Part shown: one piece after another, positions 23,969 to 30,836 of the stretch
Position numbering within the stretch: position 1 is the first letter of the stretch
How the letters are laid out: each line of letters opens with the position of its first letter
Source of the DNA: CALKZN01 sp050633585
GTDB taxonomy: Bacteria; Pseudomonadota; Gammaproteobacteria; Arenicellales; Arenicellaceae
Assembly: GCA_050633585.1 (NCBI GenBank)
Contig: JBOEGT010000058.1
Coordinates: 1-33,569 of the forward strand
DNA: 33,569 nucleotides
Direction of reading: 5' to 3'
Position numbers and translations under genes: made by a program
Notes under the pieces: model-generated
Told to the model about the DNA's origin: nothing
The model's input: the letters and a program-made list of their open reading frames with translations, nothing else
The model's database searches: none

Positions 23969-24658
23969 ATGAGAAAGAAAATTGGCATTATTACAGGTTC
24001 TGGCCCTGAGGCTGGAATAGACCTGTGGGAAAAAATCCTAGCCGAAAATAAAATTTACTTAAAAAATAACTTCAATGGAGACCTTGATGCCCCTGAAGTG
24101 ACAATTTTTTCGCGCCCCGAACTCGGCTACTCCATGGAGCTAGAAAAAAACTATGTAGCCGTTTGGAAAACTTTGAAACTCGCGATTGAAGAAATAGTGC
24201 CACATGTTGATTACTTTGCCATTGCTTGCAATACACTGAATGTCTATGAAAAAGACATTGAAAAAATTGGACTAAAACATCAATTTTTATCGACATTAGA
24301 TGTGGTGAAAGAACATATTCAAGACAAAAATTTAAATAAAATTGCTCTCATTGGCGCGTTACCCGTATTACAAATGGGAAAATATTCAGCTTTTCAATCA
24401 TTGAATGAACGTTTCAACATCGAAATACCCAACGACCTTTCAAGAGTGCATCAACTAATCTATAACATCAAACAATATGGCGGCAATCATCAACTTGTCA
24501 TTAAAGACTTTAGATCTATCATTGAAGACATAGAATCAGATCATATTTTTCTAGCTTGCACAGAACTACCTCTAGTAAACACACGCTTTAAAAAGAAAAA
24601 CTTAATCGACGTGACTCAACTGTTGGCAAAACAACTCATCAAAAAGAGCTTTAAATAA
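23969..24658 (+). CDS. Aspartate/glutamate racemase family protein
   Basis: A 229-residue protein of the Asp/Glu racemase superfamily, which uses two Cys as acid and base to invert an alpha-carbon. Both are present: Cys87 in FAIACNTLN and Cys197 in FLACTELP, and the opening KKIGIITGSGPEAG matches aspartate racemase. The ATG at 23969 gives the usual start MRKKIGI; an in-frame ATG at 23936 would add eleven residues. Neither has a clear ribosome site, and the short gap to the FAD dehydrogenase suggests coupling. In this setting it might racemise an amino acid precursor such as cysteate, which is inference. Lys/Asn/Ile content is higher than in neighbouring genes. Confidence 0.8.
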   Translation: MRKKIGIITGSGPEAGIDLWEKILAENKIYLKNNFNGDLDAPEVTIFSRPELGYSMELEKNYVAVWKTLKLAIEEIVPHVDYFAIACNTLNVYEKDIEKIGLKHQFLSTLDVVKEHIQDKNLNKIALIGALPVLQMGKYSAFQSLNERFNIEIPNDLSRVHQLIYNIKQYGGNHQLVIKDFRSIIEDIESDHIFLACTELPLVNTRFKKKNLIDVTQLLAKQLIKKSFK

Positions 24659-24868
24659 CTCATCTAAATACATGGTAATTCTGTCAAATTATACATAGAG
24701 CTTATATCAACGCTTATAAACTTTGTTAGCTGATAACATAGTAGGAGTTCAAAACGTTGGTGTTGTGTACAGCATGCAATAAATACTGTGCATCCAAACA
24801 ACATACTTTATTCGTCTTTATGAGTAAGTCGTTTAAATTTTCAATATGTATTTTTTTAGGAGTCAACA

Positions 24869-25030
24869 ATGGACATATTCACTTTAACGTTTTATGGGAT
24901 AGTCTGCGGTTTGTTAGCCTATGCAAGCCCAACGATGAAAAATAAAGTCATCCGTCTTTTAATCGGCGTCACAATTGGTTTGATCGCGGCCGCTATACTG
25001 CCTTTCATTCGTTCTAACGCTTACGTTTAA
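24869..25030 (+). CDS. Small two-helix membrane protein (53 residues)
   Basis: A 53-residue frame, MDIFTLTFYGIVCGLLAYASPTMKNKVIRLLIGVTIGLIAAAILPFIRSNAYV, read here in two stretches: helix 1 about 3-19 (FTLTFYGIVCGLLAYA) and helix 2 about 29-47, joined by a basic loop (TMKNKVIR). AGGAG stands exactly 6 bases before the ATG, the best ribosome site in this part of the window. It ends 5 bases from the convergent AhpD-like gene. I do not recognise it. The 210 bases ahead of it (24659-24868) hold no gene I can support and would be a long leader. Confidence 0.72.
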   Translation: MDIFTLTFYGIVCGLLAYASPTMKNKVIRLLIGVTIGLIAAAILPFIRSNAYV

Positions 25031-25035
25031 CCATT

Positions 25036-25281
25036 TTATTCGCAACGACAAATATCCTCGACCTTTTCTTCTCTAAAACCACTGAGCATTGTTGAAACAT
25101 GTGTTTCTACCTTTTCTGCAGCACCCGCTTTCACATGCAAACCTATTTTTGATGCGATGATTAACTCCTGTTGACTTGCACCAAAGTCTTGAGCTTTTTT
25201 CACATGAAAATTGAGACAAGGAATACAGTTTGCAGCCACTGATGCGCCAATAGCGATTAATTCTTTCGTTTTACTTTCCAT
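25036..25281 (-). CDS. AhpD-like carboxymuconolactone decarboxylase-family protein
   Basis: An 81-residue single-domain protein of the carboxymuconolactone decarboxylase/AhpD family. It has the redox motif C-I-P-C (Cys19, Cys22) with His26 following in NFHVKKA, and GASQQELIIASKIGLHVKAGAA. Such proteins act as disulfide-cycling peroxidases or redox partners. The tail adds CRCE, two more Cys near the end, which is unusual. It follows the permease gene by 54 bases on the same strand and is probably in the ArsR-controlled operon, where small AhpD-like proteins often accompany permeases of this type. Confidence 0.85.
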   Translation of the reverse strand: MESKTKELIAIGASVAANCIPCLNFHVKKAQDFGASQQELIIASKIGLHVKAGAAEKVETHVSTMLSGFREEKVEDICRCE

Positions 25282-25335
25282 AAAAAATCCTCAATAAATA
25301 ATTGTTTATACTTAGCTTTTACTCTCATTGATTAT

Positions 25336-26250
25336 TCAAAAAATAGTGTTATACAAATAACCTGCCATGATAGCCATGCTTAACACCACGACTAAAAACG
25401 CAAGTATTAAACGATTCATAAAAAGTGACTTCAATAAAATGACCTCCGTTAAACTGGCACCCGCGCTACCTATGATCAACGCCATGACTGCGCCTAAGCT
25501 CATGCCTTTGGCCGCGAGAGCAGCGCTAATTGGAATTACCGTTGACGCTCGGATGTAAAGTGGAATGCCTACCGTGGCGGCAATCGGTACAGCCAAAGGG
25601 TTATCTTCAGCAGCCATGTTTGAAATAAATTCTGTTGGCACAAAACCATAAATAATTGAACCTACTGCAATACTGACTAATAAATAAGGCAAGACTTTCT
25701 TAAAATCTAACCACGTGACATACCAAACCTTTTTCCACAGTGACTCGGGCGTTGAGTTCACATCACACCTATTCTGAGCATTTTTTTGCTGAGGCACTAC
25801 GAATACTTCGGGCTTAATAAACGCATCAAAACCCAACTTTTCAAATAGATACCCCGCAGCCATTGAGACGCTCATCGCCATCACAAAATAAAAAACGGCC
25901 ACTTGCGCGCCAAACGTGAACACCAACAAGCCAATGACGATTGGATTTAGTAATGGACTAGCGAACAAAAACACGATCATAGTCCCAAAATCGACTCTAG
26001 CTCGAAGCATGCCTTTTAAAAAAGGAATCGTGGAACATGAACAAAAAGGCGTAATAGCGCCTAACAAAGCTGCCAAGAGATAGCCGCGACTGTTTTGACT
26101 ACTGAGTATTGTTTTAACCCGATCAGGTGGAAGGTATTCCTGCAAAACACCTACTGCATAGCTAATACCCAAAAATAGCACGGTTAACTCGACGCTTAAA
26201 AACAAAAACATTTCGAACGCATCTTGCATCATTTGTGTCGTAATTTTCAT
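25336..26250 (-). CDS. ArsP/YraQ-type permease (DUF318/UPF0718 family)
   Basis: A 304-residue inner-membrane permease with about eight helices. The family hallmark GAITPFCSCSTIPFLKGMLRARVDFG (with Cys70 and Cys72) and FASPLLNPIVIGLLVF are present, as is a second repeat half with GIPLYIRASTVIPISAALAAKGMSLGAVMALIIGSAGASLTEVILL. Members include ArsP, which exports methylated or aromatic trivalent arsenicals, and others linked to copper/zinc export. The gene is divergent from an ArsR regulator and has two copies of its likely operator upstream. The vicinal FCSC suggests a soft-metal or thiol-reactive substrate. Exact substrate unknown. Confidence 0.88.
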   Translation of the reverse strand: MKITTQMMQDAFEMFLFLSVELTVLFLGISYAVGVLQEYLPPDRVKTILSSQNSRGYLLAALLGAITPFCSCSTIPFLKGMLRARVDFGTMIVFLFASPLLNPIVIGLLVFTFGAQVAVFYFVMAMSVSMAAGYLFEKLGFDAFIKPEVFVVPQQKNAQNRCDVNSTPESLWKKVWYVTWLDFKKVLPYLLVSIAVGSIIYGFVPTEFISNMAAEDNPLAVPIAATVGIPLYIRASTVIPISAALAAKGMSLGAVMALIIGSAGASLTEVILLKSLFMNRLILAFLVVVLSMAIMAGYLYNTIF

Positions 26251-26258
26251 AATATATC

Positions 26259-26284
26259 TATATTTCTAGAATAATAGAAATATA
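26259..26284. promoter_or_regulatory. ArsR operator, copy 1 (permease-proximal)
   Basis: TATATTTC (26259-26266), 10 bases, GAAATATA (26277-26284). In this copy the symmetry is longer: TATCTATATTTCTA (26255-26268) and TAGAAATATAGATA (26275-26288) are perfect 14-bp inverted repeats with a 6-base centre. It begins 9 bases upstream of the permease start codon. Confidence 0.8.
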
Positions 26285-26307
26285 GATAGTTAACACAGCC
26301 CTGTCAA

Positions 26308-26333
26308 TATATTTCTGGTAATATCGAAATATA
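26308..26333. promoter_or_regulatory. ArsR operator, copy 2 (regulator-proximal)
   Basis: TATATTTC (26308-26315), 10 bases, GAAATATA (26326-26333), with the same arms and the same spacer length as copy 1. The two copies are 49 bases apart, start to start. This copy ends 19 bases before the ArsR start codon. Confidence 0.8.
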
Positions 26334-26352
26334 CAAACCAAGGTAACGACTT

Positions 26353-26637
26353 GTGAACATAGAAACTGTCGCTAAGGCATTAAAAGAGTTAGGTCACCCC
26401 ACTCGGCTGGCTATCTTTAAACGAATGATAAAAGCAGGACATGAAGGCATCGCTGTCGGCGCCATTCAAAATGAGCTAGACCTTGCAGGTTCTACGCTGT
26501 CACACCATATTTCAAGCCTCGTATCAGCGGATTTAATAGAACAGCGGCGTGAAGGCCGAGTGCTGTATTGTGTGGCTAAATATGAACAACTAGAAGCGAC
26601 TATTCAGTTTCTACAAGAAGAGTGCTGCACTGGTTAA
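26353..26637 (+). CDS. ArsR/SmtB-family transcriptional repressor
   Basis: A 94-residue ArsR-family winged-helix repressor: KALKELGHPTRLAIFKRMIKAG opening, recognition helix in LDLAGSTLSHHISSLVSADLI (43-63), and wing EGRVLYCVA. It lacks the ELCVCDL motif of classical ArsR; instead it has Cys73 and a vicinal Cys91-Cys92 pair at the end, a likely As(III) or soft-metal site. The start is GTG with AAGG about 9 bases upstream. It is divergent from the permease, and two identical dyads lie in the 102-base region between them, so it should repress itself and the permease/AhpD-like operon. Confidence 0.9.
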   Translation: MNIETVAKALKELGHPTRLAIFKRMIKAGHEGIAVGAIQNELDLAGSTLSHHISSLVSADLIEQRREGRVLYCVAKYEQLEATIQFLQEECCTG

Positions 26638-26693
26638 ATTAAATACAGGTATCGCAAAAAATAAAAGCGCTAGACTTTCAGCCGATAACCATT

Positions 26694-28178
26694 TTATTGG
26701 CTTAGAAAAGATTGATAAGCAACAATGAATCGATCTAATGTTGCTTCCAAAACATCTTCCTGTAAATTAGCGTGCCCCAGCAGCAGATATTTCCCTGACA
26801 TGCTCCCTTTAGATTGCTGAAAAATATCACAACCCAAGCCATTTTCTCTCAGGGATTGCGTTAACTTTTCCACATCAACCGTGCCATCCACCATTTTAAG
26901 GTAATGATTCATGCCGCTTATCGAAGGCATCACCTTAAAATAATCTTTTGCATGCCGTTGTAAATAGGCATTACAGCGTTGGCCGCGTTCGTTATAAATA
27001 GCACGGGTGTTTGATAAGTGCGTACTTAAATAGCCGTATTGCATAAAATATCCGAGCTGTTGTTGAACCATATAAGGGGGTTGAAGCCCCAGTGTGTTCA
27101 ATGCATTTTTGGTAGCAGGCGCAATATGCTCAGGCACCACCATCCACCCTAAGCGTAAACTGGGCAATAACAATTTACTCATCGTTCCCACATGAATGAG
27201 GTGATGAGCAGCACTTTGCTTGGTAACGTGCGCCAGAATAGAAGGTGCTGGATGTTGCACATAACTGTACTCCGCCGCGTAGTCATCTTCAATTAACCAC
27301 GCATGATTTTCTGCCGTGTAGCGGATAAATGATTCACGCCTTTGCATGCTCATCGCTCGTCCCGTTGGGAACTGACAACTTGGTGTGAGTACCAAAATTT
27401 TTGGCTTCGATGAGGCTGTTTGACTTTCCCAATCGGACAACTGTGTACCCTGTTCATCAACCGGCGCAAGCACCGTTTGGAGCCCCGCTTGCTCCATGGC
27501 TGCTTGTGCACCCGACCAACCTACTTGATCAACCAGTGCTTGCTCACCAGGATCTGCTAATAAGCGCGCTAATAAGCTCAAGGCAGCTTGAGTGCCAGTC
27601 GTGATCAACAAACAATCTAAGTTATCAACATGAATACCACGGTATTGAGACAAATAATGTTGCAAACTCTTTTTGAGCTGTAGAACCCCGCCGTCTCGTT
27701 GATACCAGACCGGTGCATCATGAAGCGCATCACGACTCACCTGTTGCCATTTAGAATAAGGAAATAGGGAAAAATCAGGCACACTAGGTGTTAATAACAT
27801 GGGAGAAGCAGGTTCATCCAAAGCAGGATATTCCCTAGCATCTGAAATTTTTTGCCCTCGCTGTGACAAGGGTTCGGCAGCACGCTGCTTCTTCGACGAT
27901 GCCGCGTTAATACTCGGTGCCTGAATAGGGTAACTCACTTGAGTGCCCCCTTTGCCAAACCCAGAAATTAAACCATCTACTTTCAACATATCATAGCAAC
28001 TCACTACCACGCCTCGAGAGAGTTTCAATTCTTGCGCTAATGCTCGTGTCGTTGGCAATTGTTCTTTATAGCCTATGTAGCCGTGAAGAATTTGTTGATG
28101 CATATGCATATATAACTGCCGTGCCAAAGGAATGTTCGAGTCACGATCCAGTCTGATATTAAGTAATTGAACAGGCAT
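26694..28178 (-). CDS. MocR-family regulator (GntR wing-helix fused to aminotransferase fold)
   Basis: A 494-residue MocR/PdxR-type protein. Residues 1-84 are a GntR winged helix (IPLARQLYMHMHQQI, LPTTRALAQELKLSRGVVVSCYDML). After a linker of about 40 residues comes a class-I aminotransferase fold with LITTGTQAAL (191-200), EDDYAAEYSY (297-306) and the PLP Lys335 in GTMSKLLLPSLRLGW. Such regulators bind PLP or an amino-acid adduct and act on divergent genes. Here it is divergent from a peroxiredoxin and a PNPOx-family flavoprotein, and direct repeats of 17 bp stand at its start codon (28177-28215). The presence of a PNPOx-like gene in the target set suggests a vitamin B6 or PLP-related signal, by inference. 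Confidence 0.9.
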   Translation of the reverse strand: MPVQLLNIRLDRDSNIPLARQLYMHMHQQILHGYIGYKEQLPTTRALAQELKLSRGVVVSCYDMLKVDGLISGFGKGGTQVSYPIQAPSINAASSKKQRAAEPLSQRGQKISDAREYPALDEPASPMLLTPSVPDFSLFPYSKWQQVSRDALHDAPVWYQRDGGVLQLKKSLQHYLSQYRGIHVDNLDCLLITTGTQAALSLLARLLADPGEQALVDQVGWSGAQAAMEQAGLQTVLAPVDEQGTQLSDWESQTASSKPKILVLTPSCQFPTGRAMSMQRRESFIRYTAENHAWLIEDDYAAEYSYVQHPAPSILAHVTKQSAAHHLIHVGTMSKLLLPSLRLGWMVVPEHIAPATKNALNTLGLQPPYMVQQQLGYFMQYGYLSTHLSNTRAIYNERGQRCNAYLQRHAKDYFKVMPSISGMNHYLKMVDGTVDVEKLTQSLRENGLGCDIFQQSKGSMSGKYLLLGHANLQEDVLEATLDRFIVAYQSFLSQ

Positions 28179-28223
28179 TTATGGTTCTTTTAAGGAGGAT
28201 TTATGGTTCTTTTAATTAAACCA
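28177..28223. promoter_or_regulatory. MocR operator: 17-bp direct repeats plus an inverted half-site
   Basis: ATTTATGGTTCTTTTAA occurs twice, at 28177-28193 and 28199-28215, a period of 22 bases (two helical turns). An inverted half-site AACCA (28219-28223) follows, pairing with the TGGTT of the second repeat. The first repeat overlaps the MocR start codon. Direct repeats with a third inverted half-site are known for MocR regulators such as GabR. Confidence 0.7.
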
Positions 28224-28304
28224 AAAAATACTACAATGAATCAAATGATATTCATATAAATACCGATACGAACGCACTACTGAAACACAAATTTGAGGCC
28301 CATG

Positions 28305-28862
28305 ATGAACAAACAAATACTCCCAGATAATTTACCTGTACCCACGGATGACGGTGCATGTGCTCACCTGGAGGGAATGCTATTCCCTGCTCTTTCACTT
28401 GAGACAACCAAGGGACCCATTATTTTGTCAGAATCACCCAAAACATCGGTTGTGTACATCTACCCTAAATCCTCCCCCGACAGTGAAGACATAGAAGGCT
28501 GGGATGCTATTCCTGGCGCTCGGGGCTGTTCTCCTCAAGGGTGCGCGTTTCGCGACCATCAGTCCGAACTTTTAGCTCTTGATACGCGTGTATTTGGTCT
28601 GGCGACTCAGGATATACCTTATTTAAAAAATGAAGTGGCTAGACTGCACTTACCGTTTCCTCTTATTAGTGATAGTGATCTACAGCTAAAGAAAACACTG
28701 AAAATTCCACTTTTAGAAATACAGGTGGATGGTGAAAGTTTTTATAAACGCATCACACTCATCATTAGAGATGGACATATTGTCAAAGTGTTTTATCCCG
28801 TATTCCCACCGGATAAAAATGCTGAACATGTCATTCAATGGCTGGAAGAAAACCCACTTTAG
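28305..28862 (+). CDS. Peroxiredoxin-like thiol peroxidase
   Basis: A 185-residue protein of the AhpC/TSA fold. The peroxidatic Cys is Cys75 in the IPGARGCSPQGCAFRDH stretch (69-85), with Cys80 five residues on as the probable resolving Cys, as in BCP/PrxQ-type enzymes. VVYIYPKSS before it is the usual strand. It should reduce peroxides, with thioredoxin or glutaredoxin as donor. The ATG at 28305 has GAGG 6 bases ahead; in-frame ATG at 28302 and TTG at 28293 are alternatives. It is divergent from MocR and 41 bases ahead of a PNPOx-family gene. Confidence 0.85.
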   Translation: MNKQILPDNLPVPTDDGACAHLEGMLFPALSLETTKGPIILSESPKTSVVYIYPKSSPDSEDIEGWDAIPGARGCSPQGCAFRDHQSELLALDTRVFGLATQDIPYLKNEVARLHLPFPLISDSDLQLKKTLKIPLLEIQVDGESFYKRITLIIRDGHIVKVFYPVFPPDKNAEHVIQWLEENPL

Positions 28863-28903
28863 CGCCTTTTAATATTTCAATTTGATAAGAGAGTTCACTT
28901 CAG

Positions 28904-29584
28904 ATGACAAGAAATCAAACGAAACCAGCACCCAGTGCAAGAAGCCAGATAAAACAGTCAGCTAAGAAAGCACACTATGATCAACAATCAGTCTATCGAG
29001 TAATTGATGATGCGGTGATAGGCACTGTTGCCATTATCGATAACAACGCGCCAATCGCCATTCCAATGGCTATTGCTCGTATCGGTGACAAGCTTTATTT
29101 GCATGGTTCACGCTCATCCAGACTCATGAAGTCTATCGCGTCAGGAAGTCAGGTTTGCATCAACATTACACACCTTGATGGCATTGTGGTGGCGCGATCT
29201 GGCATGCATTGTTCCGCCAACTATCGTTCTGTGGTTATTCACGGTCAAGGCGAAGAAATCACTCACCCTGAAGAACATGCCCGTCTACTGTATGAAATCA
29301 CCTACCAAATCATTCCAGGCTCTGAAGGGGATTACCGCCCTCACCTTAAAAAAGAATTGAAAGCCACGACTCTGATTGCCATCCCTTTATCAGAAAGCGC
29401 CTGTAAAATTAGAACAGGGGATCCTATCGACGACCCAGAAGATCTCAACCTTCCTTATTGGGCCGGAGTCATCCCCGTCACACAGGTTTATGGCGAACCT
29501 ATCCCCTCTAAGGACTTATCGCAAGAAATAGAAACACCCGACTATGCATTACACTATCAAAGGCCAAAACAGCCTCATGAGTAA
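28904..29584 (+). CDS. Pyridoxamine 5'-phosphate oxidase-family FMN protein
   Basis: A 226-residue split-barrel protein of the Pyridox_ox_2 type. Features: VYRVIDDAVIGTVAIID, PIAIPMAIARIGDKLYLHGSRSSRLMKSI, the HLDGIVVARSGMHCSANYRSVVIHGQGEEI core, and a C-terminal LPYWAGVIPV-QVYGEPIPSKDL motif. The family binds FMN or, in some branches, F420 or heme; the reaction of this one is unknown. The preceding peroxiredoxin gene and divergent MocR gene form a common neighbourhood for it. It is followed by a long hairpin at 29608-29648. Confidence 0.87.
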   Translation: MTRNQTKPAPSARSQIKQSAKKAHYDQQSVYRVIDDAVIGTVAIIDNNAPIAIPMAIARIGDKLYLHGSRSSRLMKSIASGSQVCINITHLDGIVVARSGMHCSANYRSVVIHGQGEEITHPEEHARLLYEITYQIIPGSEGDYRPHLKKELKATTLIAIPLSESACKIRTGDPIDDPEDLNLPYWAGVIPVTQVYGEPIPSKDLSQEIETPDYALHYQRPKQPHE

Positions 29585-29607
29585 TGTCATCAATAATTCA
29601 TAACCTC

Positions 29608-29648
29608 AACAGGAAATGAAACGTTCAATGACCGTTTTGTTTCCTGTT
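29608..29648. terminator. Long imperfect hairpin after the PNPOx-family gene
   Basis: AACAGGAAATGAAACG (29608-29623) pairs with CGTTTTGTTTCCTGTT (29633-29648), 14 of 16 positions, with a 9-base loop. It stands between two convergent genes. There is no clear T run on either side, so termination is likely but not canonical. Confidence 0.5.
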
Positions 29649-29709
29649 AATCATTTAATCAAATGAATTCTGTGCAATGTAGTTAGCAAGAGAGGGGTAA
29701 AAATATCGT

Positions 29710-30198
29710 TTACTCGACAAAAGAAGATTCAATATTTTTCTCTAATGGGAACTCACCATCTACGCGTCCAACTTTCCTTGCCTTATCAAACTGAGTAAAC
29801 CCCATTTTCAAATAAAACGGCTTTGCCGTGATAGTGCTATGCGATACAACTCTAGTGACGCCACACTCCTTGAGTGAGTCTTCCATACTTGAATATAACA
29901 GCTTCCCGACACCCCTACCGACAAACGCTGGCAACACATACAGTAGCAATATTTCTCCTTTTATATTGGCTAAACAAAAACCAATCACCGTTTTTTCGGA
30001 AAGACAGCTGAAGGACAATAGCTCGTCATCGTGAATCCAAGACGTCACATTCTCAACCGTTTTATTTTCTATCCAATTGTTCAATATCGATTTATCATAG
30101 CCATAATCTGGCCCACACACATCAAGAATTGAGCGCTGCAATACTTCAACGACCATAGTGCTGTCGCTAGACACAGATTGTCTAACCTCGTAATTCAT
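29710..30198 (-). CDS. GNAT-family N-acetyltransferase
   Basis: A 162-residue GNAT acyltransferase. The acetyl-CoA motif is VGRGVGKLLYSSME (V-x-x-x-G-x-G-x-x-L), preceded by LLYVLPAF, and the helix near the C-terminus reads ITAKPFYLKMGFTQF, the usual place of the catalytic Tyr. Substrate unknown. It is the last of three leftward genes with short gaps (46 and 55 bases), after two proteins I cannot name. An operon is likely. Confidence 0.82.
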   Translation of the reverse strand: MNYEVRQSVSSDSTMVVEVLQRSILDVCGPDYGYDKSILNNWIENKTVENVTSWIHDDELLSFSCLSEKTVIGFCLANIKGEILLLYVLPAFVGRGVGKLLYSSMEDSLKECGVTRVVSHSTITAKPFYLKMGFTQFDKARKVGRVDGEFPLEKNIESSFVE

Positions 30199-30253
30199 AG
30201 CTAAAATTGAGAAAAACTCATGAATTAACTCGAGTAGTTGACGTTCTTTGCGA

Positions 30254-30790
30254 TCATTTTGAACGCATTTCTTGATGCCAATACTGCCCTACTTCGGTGT
30301 TAGAACGAATAACGTGATCTGCAGCAAGAAAACCTGACCAAAATTGAATGATATATTCCTGCCCTTTCACTGGGGCATCCCAATCATCGTCATCCCCATA
30401 GTCTTTCGCTAAGTTCTTGGCGCTATAACGGACAACATACTCTCCGGCAGGCAGATTTAAAAGATGCGTCTCTTCATGACTCCACTCACATAAGTGAAGA
30501 TCATCATTTGTTGGCTTAAAAGAACATTCCACAATATCATCAAAACCTTCGAGCAAATCTGGCTCAACATCATGCAATTCAATAGTCACTTTTGCCATAC
30601 CATCCTGAGGACCAACAATAAAGAATAGTTTGCCTTCATGGCTAGCGCCGCACAAACCATTGGACTGCCCTTCAAAGGCTGATTCCATATCAAGGTATTC
30701 CTCGTCTTCGTCGTCACTTTCCGCAATATCTATATAAAACTGACCATAGAAAATAGCTATATTGTCTGAAAATAGTTCTTTATTCATCAT
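30254..30790 (-). CDS. Hypothetical acidic protein
   Basis: A 178-residue soluble acidic protein with no signal peptide. An early stretch is rich in Asp/Glu (ESDDEDEEYLDMESAFE). Later parts look like beta strands: NIAIFYGQFYIDI, GKLFFIVGPQDGMAKVTIELHD, VECSFKPTNDDLHLCEW, LNLPAGEYVVRYSAKNLA and EYIIQFWSGF. I do not recognise the family. Proteins of this general look occur among immunity-like or regulatory small proteins, but nothing here proves that role. It begins 46 bases after the next small gene upstream, on the same strand. Confidence 0.75.
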   Translation of the reverse strand: MMNKELFSDNIAIFYGQFYIDIAESDDEDEEYLDMESAFEGQSNGLCGASHEGKLFFIVGPQDGMAKVTIELHDVEPDLLEGFDDIVECSFKPTNDDLHLCEWSHEETHLLNLPAGEYVVRYSAKNLAKDYGDDDDWDAPVKGQEYIIQFWSGFLAADHVIRSNTEVGQYWHQEMRSK

Positions 30791-30836
30791 CTTTCCATTG
30801 TGGTTATCGTAATTACAATTTTACTATGACTTCTCG

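Noticed and set aside
24757..24945. 62-residue open frame rich in Cys and Phe
   Set aside because: It starts with a non-ATG codon without a ribosome site and overlaps out of frame with the better supported 53-residue gene at 24869-25030.
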